DNA of 64,000 nt from Nicotiana tabacum (lineage: Eukaryota > Streptophyta > Magnoliopsida > Solanales > Solanaceae), in contig NC_134087.1 of assembly GCF_000715075.1 (NCBI RefSeq), forward strand, positions 159,265,436-159,329,435, written 5' to 3'. The notes under the pieces were generated by a model. That model made no database searches. It was not told the origin of the DNA and was given only the letters and a program-made list of their open reading frames with translations. This document shows, piece by piece, positions 32,454 through 43,597 of this stretch. A program made the position numbers and the translations under genes. Position 1 is the stretch's first letter, and each line of letters starts with the position of its first letter.

Positions 32454-33690
32454 ATGGCACCTAAGAAGAGAGCTAGACTCGGCCTCGGGGCCAATGCCAC
32501 CCCAAGTCTGGCTATGAATAATGTACCTGATGCCGTGGGTGAGAGTGACTCCCCGGTCTTGAATCTGCCTGGCCCATTTATTCCAGATCCAAGTATTCCT
32601 ATTCCAGCTGCGGCAGAGGGTGCTACCATCCCTCTCGCTGATATTCCAGATCCTGATGCAGTTCCAGCTTTCGGTCCCGGGGTTTCTGATGGGGACCTTA
32701 GAGGAGCCATCCATATGTTGACCTAGTTAGTGGCCGCTCAGGCCCAGAGATCCCATGATGCCCCTACGTCCTCCAGCAGACAGGGAGATTCCGCCAGCTC
32801 CAGAGTCAACCAGTTTCTGCGATTGGCCCCTCCAAAGTTCATAGGCACAGACCCAGAGGCCGATCCGCAGGATTTCCTTGATGAAATGTATAAGACCCTT
32901 CGAGTGATGAAGGCTACAGAGACGGAGGGGGTTGAGTTGGCTTCATACAAGTTGAGGGGAGCAGCGTATGGGAGGATTCCCGTGGGGAGGAAAGACCTCC
33001 AGCTAGATGGGATGAGTTTGTAGATGCATTCATGGACCACTTCTTGCCTGCCGAGACAATGGCGGCCCGTGCCACTGAGTTTGAGGTCCTCAAGCAGGGC
33101 AGTATGAGTGTTTGGGAGTACCACATGGAGTTTGTGAGATTGTCCAAGTATGCTCCCCAGTTAGTGTCGACCATGGGTGATCGAGTTCGGCGATTTGTTC
33201 AGGGTCTTAGTCCCTTGGTGGTGAACGAGGCTGCTACAGCGGCCTTACAGTCAGATATGAATTATGGGAAGATTGTGGGATTCGCTCAGGCCACAGAAGC
33301 TAGGAAGTTGAAAATACGGGCAGAAAGTGAGAGTAACAGTAGGGCCCGATCAGTGGGTCACTCAGGGAGACCAGTTTAGAGAAAGGGGCCATCAGGGTCA
33401 TCCCAGTCATTTGCTCAGTCCTCAGCGAGCACACTGCCATCTGTGCACAGTTATCAGCAGAGCAGTAACTTGAGACCAGGTTCAAATAGCAGGAGACCCC
33501 ATCAGTCCGGTCGTCCAGGAGGGGGATCACAGCAGCAGGGGGAGCTCTATGCCCCAAGTGTGGGAGATTCCATACGGAGGCTTGTTATTTGGATATCCCG
33601 GTGTATTATAGATGCGGGGTGAGAGGTCATATCCAGCGGGACTGTCATGCGCTCAGACAGGGCACGGGTACGGTATTTGCTCAGCCATCC
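32454..33690 (+). pseudogene. Gag of element D
   Basis: The Met at 32454 begins MAPKKRARLG; a pyrimidine-rich ATTTTCAG lies just before it. A Pro-rich N-terminus leads to a TAG for Gln at 32724. The core then runs as FLRLAPPKFIGTDPEADPQD, then LRVMKATETEGVELASYKLR. A frameshift near 32970 moves to MDHFLPAETMAARATEFEV and YAPQLVSTMGDRVRRFVQGL. A TAG for Gln at 33377 and a shift near 33545 follow. Zinc-finger residues appear as CPKCGRFHTEAC and YYRCGVRGHIQRDC, where the first Cys of the second knuckle is Tyr. Length and order fit Tekay gag. Confidence 0.88.
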
Positions 33691-34092
33691 GGTTCTTCAG
33701 CTGCTACATCATCCGCGCGCCCTCCAGCTCCAGCAGGGTGTGATGCAATTAGGAGTGGAGCTTGTGGTAGAAGTGAACCTAGCCGATTTTATGCTTTGAG
33801 TGGTCTCCAGAGTGCAGAGGCTTCTCCAGATGTTGTCACAGGTATCTTGTCTGTTCAGGCCATTGATTGTTATGCTCTTATTGATCCGGGGTCCTCTTTG
33901 TCTTATGTCACCCCATTCATTGCTTCAAGTTTTGGGGTAGAACCCGAACAACTTTATAAGTCGTTCTCTGTATCAACTCCGGTTGGTGATTCTATCACAG
34001 CCGCGCGAGTTTATAGGAATTGTGTTGTCACGTATGTGGTTGTGCTACCACAGCCGATCTTATTGAGTTTGGAATGGTGGATTTTGTTGTGA
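33691..34092 (+). pseudogene. Aspartic protease of element D
   Basis: The active site CYALIDPGSSLSYVTPF at about 33865-33915 keeps the Asp and the P-G-S that follows. [18 protein letters not shown] comes next as in relatives. The frame shifts near 34040-34090 into the RT frame. No stop lies in the active-site half. Confidence 0.85.
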
Positions 34093-35873
34093 TTATGGGA
34101 ATGGACTGGCTTTATTCGTGCTTTGCTAAACTTGACTGCCGAACGAGAGTCATGAGGCTTGAGTTCCCTAATGAGCCGGTTATTGAGTGGAAGGGAAATG
34201 GTATGGTGCCGAAAGGTAGGTTTATTTCCTACCTTAAGGCTTCAAAGATGATTAGGAAGGGGTGTATCTACCATTTGGTCCGGGTGGCGGACACCACTTC
34301 AGAAGTGTCTGCCCCCGAGTCCGTGCCAGTCGTGAATGAGTTTCTTGAAGTGTTTCCGGACGAGCTTCCAGGGATCCCACCAGATAGGGAGATTGATTTC
34401 GGGATTGATGTATTGCCAGATACGCAGCCAATATCTATTCCACCATACAGGATAGCGCCAGCGGAGTTAAGGGAGTTAAAGGAGCAGCTGAAGGATTTAT
34501 TAGAAAAGGGGTTCATACGGCCAAGTGTGTCGCCGTGGGGTGCTCCGGTTCGTTTTGTCAGGAAGAAGGATGGGTCGCTCCGGATGTGTATTGATTATCG
34601 GTAGCTTAACAAGGTCACCATCAAGAATAAATATCCTTTGCCTCGGATAGATGATTTGTTCGACCAATTGCAAGGTGCAAGGTTCTTCTCCAAAATTGAT
34701 CTACGGTCCGGGTATCACCAATTGAAGATCAGAGAGCAGGATATTCCTAAGACCGCTTTCAGAACTCGCTATGGTCACTTTGAATTCTTGGTCATCTCTT
34801 TTGGGCTAACCAACGCCCCGGCAGCTTTCATGGATCTTATGAATCGGGTCTTCAAGCCATTTCTAGACTCCTTTGTGATTGTTTTCATTGATGACATCCT
34901 TGTTTATTCGCGGAGCCGGGAGGATCATGCCGATCACCTCAAGGCAGTTCTGCAGACCCTTTATCAGCACCAGTTGTATGCTAAATTTTCAAAATGTGAA
35001 TTTTGGTTGGAGTTCGTTACCTTTCTGGGCCATGTTGTTTCCAGTGAAGGGATTCAGGTGGATCCCCAGAAGATTGTAGCAGTAAAAGATTGGCCTAGAC
35101 CCACGACCCCGACGGAGATCCGTAGCTTCTTGGGTTTAGCGGGGTATTATCGGAGGTTTGTGGAGGGATTCTCTACCCTCGCCTCCCCTTTGACTAAGTT
35201 GACGTAGAAAGCAGTTAAATTCCAATGGTCCGATGCTTGTGAAAAGAGTTTTCAAGAATTGAAATCAAGGTTGACAACAGCACCGGTATTAGCCCTGCCA
35301 GAGGGTACAAAGGGATTTGTGGTGTATTGTGATGCTTCGAGAGTTGGGCTCGGGTGTGTGCTGATGCAACATGGAAAGGTTATAGCCTACGCTTCTAGGC
35401 AACTCAAGAATCATGAAAAGAACTATCCAACTCATGACTTAGAGCTTGCAGCGGTGGTGTTCGCACTAAAGATTTGGCGACATTATCTATACGGGGTCCA
35501 TGTGGATGTATTCATGGACCACAAGAGCCTTCAATATATTTTCAAGAAGAAGGAGTTAAATCTAAGGCAACGAAGATGGCTAGAATTACTCAAGGACTAT
35601 GATATTGATATTCTCTATCACCTGGGGAAGGCTAATGTTGTGGCAGACGCTCTTAGTCAAAAATCCATGGGAAGTTTGACTCATTTGGAGGCATATCAGA
35701 GACCGTTAGCCAGGGAGGTTCACCAATCGTCCAGTTTGGGAGTTCACCTTGCAGACTCTAATGAAGGAGGAGTAATTGTACAGAATGGGGCTGAATCATC
35801 GCTCATGGCAGAGGTGAAAGAGAAACAATTTAATGATCCGTTGTTAGCACAACTAAAACAAGGGAATTCATAA
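34093..35873 (+). pseudogene. Reverse transcriptase and RNase H of element D
   Basis: One frame carries [31 protein letters not shown], then LRMCIDYR, a TAG where Gln is expected (34602-34604), [51 protein letters not shown] and the catalytic [27 protein letters not shown] closes the RT. After a second TAG for Gln (35205-35207) the RNase H shows [45 protein letters not shown] (the family usually has TDHKSLQY) and KANVVADAL. The frame is otherwise long and well kept, and ends at a 1-nt indel near 35868. Confidence 0.92.
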
Positions 35874-37232
35874 ACACAAGACCACAGCTTTTTCCGTTGG
35901 CATGAATGATGGTACCCTACGGTACCAAGACCACCTGTGTGTTCCTGATATCGACGGTCTTCGGGAAAGGATCATGGCAGAGGTTCACACTTCCAGGTAT
36001 TCCGTGCACCTAGGTTCTACAAAACTGTATCATCATCTCAAAGAAATTTATTGGTGGAACAACATGAAGAGGGATGTGGCGAATTTTGTGGCAAAATGTT
36101 CAAATTGTCAACAATTGAAGGCCGAACATCAAAGGCCCGGTGGATTGGCTCAATGCATAGAAATTCCAACGTGGAAATGGGAGATGATTAACATGGATTT
36201 TGTAATAGGGTTGTCGCGCACTCCGCGCAAATTTGACTCAATTTGGGTGATCGTGGATCGACTCATGAAATCAGCGCATTTCTTGCCAGTTAAATCTACC
36301 GACATAGTGGAACAGTATGCTCAGCTGTATATCAAAGAAATAGTAAGGTTGCATTGCACTCCAGTTTCAATCATTTCAGATCGCGGGGCTCAGTTTACAA
36401 CCCACTTTGGGAAGAAGTTTCAGCAAGGTTTGGATACGCAGGTAAACCTTAGCATAGCTTTTCATCCAAAAATCGATGGGCAAGCAGAGCGGACTATTCA
36501 GACGCTTGAAGACATGTTACGTGCTTGTACTATTGATTTCAAGGGTAGTTGGGATGACCATTTGCCGCTCATAGAATTTGCTTACAACAACAGCTTCCAT
36601 GCTAGTATCCAAATGGCACCGTTCGAAGCATTGTATGGTAGGAGATGTAGGTCTCCCATCGGATGGTTCGAGGTTGGAGAAGCGGAATTGATAGGGCCGG
36701 ACCTCGTGTATCAGGCCATGGAGAAAGTCAAGCTTATTAAAGAAAGGTTGAAAACTGCTTAAAGTCGCCAAAAATCCTATTTGGATGTGCGTCGCAGAGA
36801 TTTGGAGTTCAAAGAAGACGATTGGGTATTCTTGAAAGTTTCCCCAATGAAGGGTATCATGCGATTTGGAAGGAAGGGAAAATTAAGTCCGAGGTATGTC
36901 GGACCATACAAAATCATTCAGAGAATTGGTCAGGTGGAATACAAACTCGAGCTGCCACCCGAGATGTCATTGGTACACCCGGTCTTTCATGTGTCTATGT
37001 TAAGGAAAGTAGTAGGGGATCCGTCCACCATCGTTCCAGTCGAGACAATTGAGGTGAATGAAGAGCTATCATATGAAGAAGTCCCAGTTGCCATTCTTGA
37101 TAGGCAAGTTCGAAAACTGAGAAATAAGGAAATTGCATCCGTGAAAGTATTATGGCGGAACTAGCAAGTTGAGGAAGCCACTTGGGAAGCCTAGGAAGAA
37201 ATGAGAAAGAAGTACCCACATTTGTTTGAATA
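35874..37232 (+). pseudogene. Integrase and chromodomain of element D
   Basis: The zinc-binding region shows EVHTSRYSVHLGSTKLYHH and AKCSNCQQLK. The core has Asp in VIVDRLMKSAHF, Asp in IISDRGAQFTT and Glu in GQAERTIQTLEDML, so the triad is complete. APFEALYGRRCRSPIGW follows. A TAA for Gln lies at 36760. The GPY/F-like region reads KGKLSPRYVGPYKIIQRIG. The chromodomain follows: SYEEVPVAILDRQVRKL, KVLWRN, then a stop and QVEEATWEA, another stop, and RKKYPHLFE. Both late stops again stand for Gln or Glu. The Trp residues of the fold are present. Confidence 0.9.
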
Positions 37233-37580
37233 GTTATATAATAGCTTTCATGCATTTGGTTCCTATAAACTCTTATCTTTTGATTTGATCTATGTTAAAC
37301 TATTCCATTTTGATTATGTATGTTGCCTATGCTGCCATGGTTGGTGTTGAACAAGTTATGTTATGTCTATGGAACATGTATATGCTTTTAGGATATGTAT
37401 TTGGGGCCCTCTGATAGGTGGATAGTCCTAGTTACAAAGGAAATTCTGGCGAAATTTTCGGAAATTTAAGGAGTTAGCCAAATTCGGGGCTGATGATATA
37501 TTTCATAATGTGAAAAGCAGAAGTTACATAAGGATGACGAATGAATGAAACTTGATCCTCATTCGAGGACGAATGATCTT
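37233..37580 (+). other. 3' untranslated part of element D
   Basis: The 350 bp after the chromodomain hold no gene. The late motif attcgaggacgaatgatctt, also seen in element B as ttcgaggacgaacgattgtt, is a conserved family segment just before the polypurine tract. Confidence 0.6.
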
Positions 37581-37593
37581 AAGCGAGGGAAAA
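37581..37593 (+). promoter_or_regulatory. Polypurine tract of element D
   Basis: AAGCGAGGGAAAA directly precedes the 3' LTR start TGTAAAGCC. Confidence 0.85.
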
Positions 37594-39901
37594 TGTAAAG
37601 CCCCAGAAAATTTTGCTTAGTAATTTAAGACTTCGTGGTGCCAAGGTAGGCTAAATATTTTATCTTGCATACAAATGAGGATTAAGGATATTATGGATAT
37701 CAATTGGATATATTAATAAGTGTATAAGTCATATTAGAAGTGAATTGGGGTCTAAGGAGAGGCCTAAGTCTAAGCCAAGTTATAAAATTTTATAATAGAC
37801 GAAAGTTGCAAATGCGTGCGCACAAGACCTCACTTTGGAAAATTATATCTCCAGTTATATAAGGATTTGTGTGATGCACAACCTATAAAATAAAATTTCT
37901 TTGAGTCTAGTTTCCAACTCTTCAAACCGTTCGTCATTCGGACATTCCTACACAAAGTTATGACCAAATTACCAAAGCAGCGCAGAAATTTGAACTACCG
38001 TGGCACCCCATGCGGCGCCCGGCGGGCCGCGCCAGTAGTAATTCCAGTATGGTCCAAAATTTCATTTCCAGACACATTTTGCATAGACGCATCGTACGGC
38101 GACAGTACAAAAAATGGGTTTTTAAGACCGAACCCCATTTCGTTTAACTCGATTGAGGTTTATTTTTTGGGGAAATTTCTGGTATTCTAGAGTGAAGGGA
38201 GTGCGATTATAGAGAGAGGAAAGGGGAAAACTAAAGATTTCACTACTCTTCCTTGAATCACACCTTGAAATCGCATCAAAGGGTTGCTAAGTCTTCAAAG
38301 AGGTAAAAATTTCTTTTCCCCAATTCTTCAACTTTGAAATCTAACTAGAAATGGGTAATTAGTAAGATGATTCTTGGATGTGAGAGTATTCATTATTCAT
38401 GCATGTACAAATTAGGTTTGTGGGAAGATTGTTGAATATAAACAAGTAAAGATTGGGTTGGGAAATGAAGGGAATCTTGTAAAAGAGATTTGAAATCAAG
38501 ATGCACAACTAGTAATTGATAAAATTCTCAAATGAGCTAGAATTATGAATATCTTCCTAATTTGTGTTCAAATTTTGTTATGTCTCAAAATAGATTGAAG
38601 TTGCTAGAATTTCCGGAATATCGTAGTAATTAAAGGATAGATCAAGAAAGGGTATGTATGGCTAACTTTGACATTTGTAAAGTCACTTTGTTTGGTGTAC
38701 GAATATTTGGTATGTGATATCTACGTGGATTATTTGTGGAATTCTTGTGATTGGTATGATTTGATTGATCGTGGTTAAGTCTCCCGATATAATGGTGTAC
38801 GTAATTGGCAATAAACCAAATGTGTGATTGTGAATGTGTTATGTGGTAAGAGTTGAGAAACAAATGATGGAAGGAAATCGTAAATGATGTAGTTGGAACA
38901 ACTGTGGTAAGAACATATATGGCTTGTATTGACAATTATCGCGGTGACATAAAATGCATATGAGTTGTTGAATATGATGGAAATAGTATTGATGGCTATA
39001 GAAATTCTTTGAGAATTGTTGTTGTTATTCTTTTTGAATTGTTGTTGTTGTTGTGTTGTTTGTGAATTGTGATTGTTCGGTGGGATCGGGTTGTGCGCCA
39101 CAACACGAAGTAATAAGGTGTGGGTTGTGGTGATAAGGGTGGCTGAGGTAATAAGGGTGGCCGAGGTAATAAGGGTGGAAAAGTGATCGGAATCACTATT
39201 GAATGAAAATATGAGAAAGTTGTGAAATCATTGATGTGAAAATGTTCAAGGGGAAATGGAGAGATTGTAACTTGTTTGGCTTGATGGTTTTCTTTCATGT
39301 GTATTTGATTGTTGGTTCCATGACTACTTGTTACTTGTGTATGGTTTGAGTTTACTTAGGGAAAGTTTGTTCATACATACCAGTACAATTCAAATGTGCT
39401 GACGTCCCTTTTGTCGGGGGCGCTACATTCGTGTTATGATTGTAGGTGGATCCATAGCAGGTACTCCAGTCCACTGACCGTAGCTCCCCTTCACTTTCCG
39501 CCTGAAGCATTGGTGAGCCCTTTTCCTCCCGGGGCCTTGCGTGGCTCATGCCGCTTTTTATTTCGGAGTCTTGTTTTGGTTTTTGGTATAAGGTATAGCC
39601 GGAGCCTTGTTACCGACAAGTATTGTATCACTCTTTTGTATCCATAGAGGCTCCGTAGACAGGAAATGTGGGTTATGTACTTATGTATTTTGGGAAGTAT
39701 AACTTGTAAACCACGCTAAGTAACTATGTATGTTATGTAAATCTCGTAAGAATGTGTTTAAATTTGTAAATGGCTATTTCACTTGGTTAATGGGAAATGG
39801 AAATGCGGGGTAACACGTGGAATAGGAAAGGCACCCAGGTCCGCTTGGCTGGGGCTGCTCGGTCGAGCGCCGGTCGCGCCCCTCGATTTTGGGGCGTGAC
39901 A
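37594..39901 (+). repeat. 3' LTR of element D
   Basis: It matches the 5' LTR over its whole length. It has an extra 47-bp segment near 38187-38233 and one extra copy of ggtaataagggtgg near 39140-39170, and its GC-rich core has lost several CpG sites. The TATAC duplication follows at 39902. Confidence 0.95.
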
Positions 39902-41100
39902 TATACTGCCCTTTCTGAAGATCCACAAGGGAGGAGGAATGTTAATCTTTCTGTCTCTATCAGATGCAATTTGCTATCTCGGCGGTGGAGCTTGCTAATT
40001 ATCTGAATCCAAAGGTCGCTATCAGATGCAATTTGCTATCTTGGTGGTGGAGCTTGCTAATTATCTTAAGCCTTTGGCTTCAGAGAAATATTAGGAAACG
40101 ATTCAGGCACTCAGAAAGAGTGTTTGTTGAACAACACCATACATAATGGCGCAATGGTACATCCCTTTCTTCCATTGTTATTTCTTCTATTTATGTATTA
40201 ACATATCCTAAGTTTTACCTTTCTTGCTTTTTAATCCAACTTTCTTACTTCTGAGGGCCTTCAGAGGTTGATTCATGAGAAGGAAGATATTATCTCCACA
40301 CGGGATCAACTTTTGGCAGATCAAGAGCAAAATATCCCTCGCCTCTCGGAACTGGAAGCCAAAGTCGCTAAGGTTGTTGTATTGGAGTCTCGTTTGCAGC
40401 AAAGCGCGCAATAAGTGGTAACCCTTAGGCAAGAAATTGTCCCGCTGAGGGTTAGATTTGACGAAGCCAGGGCCAAATTTGCTGAAGTCCATAACACTGT
40501 TCTTGCTAAAATCGAACACAAGGCTGCCTCTACTGAAAGAGTGGCTAACTTAGAGGTAGCCTTGAACTCCAAAATTGAAGAGCTTGCTGTTTCGGAGGCG
40601 AAAAATGCCCATATGGAGGAGAATCATAGGAGGACCATAGAGCATAATAGAATTTTCATCTCTATTGTCCGCGACCTTGATGTTAGCCTCAAATCTGTTA
40701 GATCTACCCGAAAAAGCCTTTCTGCCGAGGTAACCTGACTCAAAGAAGAACTTAAGCGCCAAACGGATTCCCTCATTGTTGAGAAAACTTATGCTAACTA
40801 CAACATGAGGAGAAAAACCTTGAAAGAGGCCAAAGCGGGTATCATCGACTTTGATGCTAAAATTGCTAAGGCTCGTGAGCTAGAGTTGGCTGCTAAAAAT
40901 GGTCTCTCGGCGGGCATGATGCTCCTGGTTCTTCTGGTTCCGGTTCCAAATTCTCGGGAACTGAAGAAGAATTGGAAGATGATGATGTTGAAAGCCAAAT
41001 TGGTGAAGACCAAAATGTTGAGCCATCGACGGATCCATCTACTTCTCCCACGGGCACGGACACTTCTCTTCCTCCAGGTTCTGGAGATGCTGCAGTTTAG
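39902..41100 (+). pseudogene. Antisense additional ORF of element C, C-terminal coiled-coil part
   Basis: This continues the ORF after element D. From about 40258 it encodes a long charged coiled coil (LADQEQNIPRLSELEAK, VTLRQEIVPLRVRFDEARA, VANLEVALNSKIEELAVSEA). It ends in an acidic Ser-Thr-Pro tail with a TAG at 41100 after a shift near 40910. A 62-bp tandem duplication at about 39961-40084 breaks the frame, and a TAG-like stop sits near 40414. A coiled-coil C-terminus is typical of this class of additional ORF. An AATAAA occurs at about 41155, 55 bp after the stop. Confidence 0.7.
39957..40084. repeat. 62-bp tandem duplication inside the antisense ORF
   Basis: The segment tcagatgcaatttgctatct with the following ggtggagcttgctaattatct occurs at 39959 and again 62 bp later. 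62 is not a multiple of three, so it shifts the frame. Confidence 0.8.
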
Positions 41101-42273
41101 CTTTTCTTCTCTTTTTCTAGTTCTTGTATATGCGATGTTTTGGCACATGATTTTAAATAAAAACATCTTTTTGCTCAAGTATTGTTCGAGTGTTTCTTTC
41201 GTTATGCAGGTTTTAATCTTTGCATTCTCTTCTTTTTGCTTAAAGTTTTATTGTTTGCGTCTTATTATGTGAAGCCTTGGGTGTATTTCTCCAGAAGTAT
41301 TTTGATTTCGGGCATAAGTTCTTCCGAAATCAACCCTTTAACATGAGGTCTTCTATAAGTATTTATGCAAGTTTACTTTATGTGTCCTCAAGTATACGGC
41401 CTCGGGTGTTTTTTCTCCAAAGGCATTTTGATTCCGGGCATAAGTTCTTGAAATCAACCCTTTAACATAAGGTTTTTATAAGAGAGGGACCTCTTATATT
41501 TACGGTGCTCTTGAAAAGGACGTCTTCTGTTCATTATGGCACTAGCATTTGAAGTACTTGTTTGACATTCAAATGACAAAATTAATTTATCGTTCGGACA
41601 AGAAACAAGACAAAAACAAAAGGATTTCATTTTATTTCTTCTACTTTCAAAAATAAAACTACTTAAGCATTTGTTATGCTGAAGAGAAATTTCCATTACT
41701 TGTGGCTAACTTGTACAACTTGTTTCTACGGGGCTGACTGCATAGTCCCTGGTCCCAATGATGCAATTATTTTTTTAGGTTTTTTGTTTCTTGGTCGATG
41801 TGGCAATCATTATTGTTGTATCCTCATATCATTCCCCCCAGTGTTGGAATGTGAAGAGTGTGAATTGGAACACTAGAAGTCTTGTATCTTCGAAGATTCC
41901 ACTAATCAATTTCTATATAATCCTTAACTCGATAGTATACTTTACTTCCCCTCAGGAATTTATGCTATCGAGCGAAGGACTATCTAACAATCCTCTAGTG
42001 GTTTATGATTATGAACGGTCGGGTAACCTTTGCTCAATAGCAAACTTAACTTCCCGGTGGGAATTTGCTATAGAGAAAAAGATTATCTAACCGTTAGAGA
42101 GTGGATCTTTGCTTGTATGCCTTGCTATTAAAGGTCTTATTGTTGTTGTCTTCATATTATACTTTCTATTGTTGCCTCGTTAAAAACCTTGCTAGAAAAA
42201 CCCAACTAGAACAAAAACTGAACGAAGGAAAAAAGAGTGCAGCACATACTTTCCGCTCAAATAATGTTCATCA
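41101..42273. other. Intergenic part of element C between antisense ORF and integrase
   Basis: The convergent 3' ends of the antisense ORF and of pol face each other here. A tandem repeat with a period near 127 bp (41273-41475) is the only structure. Remaining ORFs are AT-driven. Confidence 0.5.
41273..41475. repeat. 127-bp tandem repeat, about 1.6 copies
   Basis: The block ccttgggtgtatttctcc, then gggcataagttctt and atcaaccctttaacat, recurs at about 41400 with scattered changes. Confidence 0.7.
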
Positions 42274-42547
42274 TCAATAATATCTTTTGAGGTGCGACAC
42301 GTTCCAATTTCTGGGCAACTTTTCTCCATTTTGGTTCTCCAATTCGTATGAACCTTTTCCAGTGACAGATAAAACCCGGTAGGGGCCTTCCCACGTTGGA
42401 CCTAACTTCCCCGCGTTGAGCTCCCAAGTATTTTGAGTTACTTTCCTTTGGACCAAGTCTCCTACTTTGAAATAAAGGAGTTTGGCTCTTTGACTATAAT
42501 ACCGCTCCATTCTTTGCTTTTGAGTTGTCTTTCTTACATGCGCCAAG
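42274..42547 (-). pseudogene. Integrase C-terminal fragment of element C
   Basis: The frame on the minus strand contains TQKQRMERYYSQRAKLLYF, then VGDLVQRKVTQNTWELNAGK, then LGPTWEGPYRVLSVTGKGSY and LPRNWNVSHLKRYY. This is the Tat-type integrase C-terminus. The upstream end is replaced at 42548 by a Copia-type LTR. About 60 bp here (the QKQRMERYY part) is present again, diverged, at about 43603-43665 on the other side of that LTR. Confidence 0.85.
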
Positions 42548-43597
42548 TGATGGGTTTTCAGTGTCTTAGCCTTATGCTTCTTATGTTTTGATGATCTAAC
42601 AAACTTGTTGTGAAGAACCAGATAGAGAACCTTGCCCACGGGATATACATTTCATGTGAACTAGTCGAAGTCTAAAAATCAGCAAATGGATTAACGACCA
42701 CAGGGAGGAACACAACAAGGACCTGATGACCTGGTCCTTTAGGGTTCTTCGACACAAGCACAAGTCAGTGACTGTACGCAATCAATATAAAGAGGAACAC
42801 AACAGGGGCCTACTCCCTTAGGGTTCTATGACATAAGTGCAAGTCAAGTACACAACTGGAACGTAGCAGAAGAAAGTGACCATCTAGCAACTGTCACAGA
42901 AGAGGAACACAACTAGGACCTGGTCCTTTGGTGTGTCCTGACAGAAGTACAAAGTCCACTATCCAGCTTGAACGCAGCTGCCTAGAAGTGGCTGTGCAGA
43001 CAGTGCAGTAGTCACTTCTCATTGGGAAGAAGCATACACCAAGAGTTGACATCACTATCCATTGTGCTATCTTTTATGATAAAACAACCTGGTGCAAGAC
43101 ACACTATTCTTTGTGCATTCAGTGATATTCTCTCAAGAAACAAAAGTATTCATCAGGCATTGAAGTCACTGCATGTCAAGAACAAGAAGACAACTCCACT
43201 AAGGATCAGTTTCTAAATGAGTTTATATACATCCGTAGTTAAGTTGTAATCTTGTTATTTATTCGTCATTATAATTCCTAGTTTGCTTTCTTAGAAGCGT
43301 TGTCTTAGGAACAAACCAAATTCGTAAACTTCTGAATTTATGTTGTGACTAGGGATAGTCATAAGTTTAAATCCTTTGTAACTAGGAGAGTTATAGAGTG
43401 GCTTGTGGTGGTTTCATCACAAGTTAGTTTGAAGTCTGTGCAATAGGGTTTTTGCAAAGTGGCTTGTAATAGGGAGATTGCAAGTTAGTTGAGTTAAAAG
43501 CCTACAAGAGTAGGTCGTGGTTTTTTGATCCCCTTGTGTGGGATTTTTCCACGTAGAAAATCTCTTGCCTTCTTTACATTTAGTCTTTACTGTATTC
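42548..43597 (+). mobile_element. Copia-type LTR fragment inside the integrase of element C
   Basis: The start TGATGGGTTTTCAG, then TATGTTTTGATGATCTAACA, matches the minus-strand start of the LTR of element E (TGATAGGTTACAAG, then TATGTTTTGATGACCTAACA). The end region GTCGTGG with CCACGTA also matches. The last bases expected for this LTR (TTCTATCA-like) are missing at the right edge. It has no target-site duplication; instead an imperfect 60-bp integrase segment lies on both sides. It is a relative, not a copy, of the LTR of E. ORF content is spurious. Confidence 0.7.
42705..42930. repeat. Three diverged subrepeats starting gaggaacacaac
   Basis: Units begin at 42705, 42792 and 42902 (spacing 87 and 110 bp) and contain gaggaacacaac, then rggcct and gacayaagyrcaagt. 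Confidence 0.65.

Larger units (their letters stand above)
29973..39901 (+). mobile_element. Element D: complete Tekay-type chromovirus with perfect TSD
   Basis: Two LTRs (29973-32231 and 37594-39901) flank a primer-binding site, gag, protease, RT, RNase H, integrase with chromodomain and a polypurine tract. TATAC lies on both sides (29968-29972 and 39902-39906), a perfect 5-bp target duplication. The host sequence is the antisense ORF of element C. Total length is 9929 bp. Coding regions have a modest number of stops and frameshifts. Confidence 0.95.
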
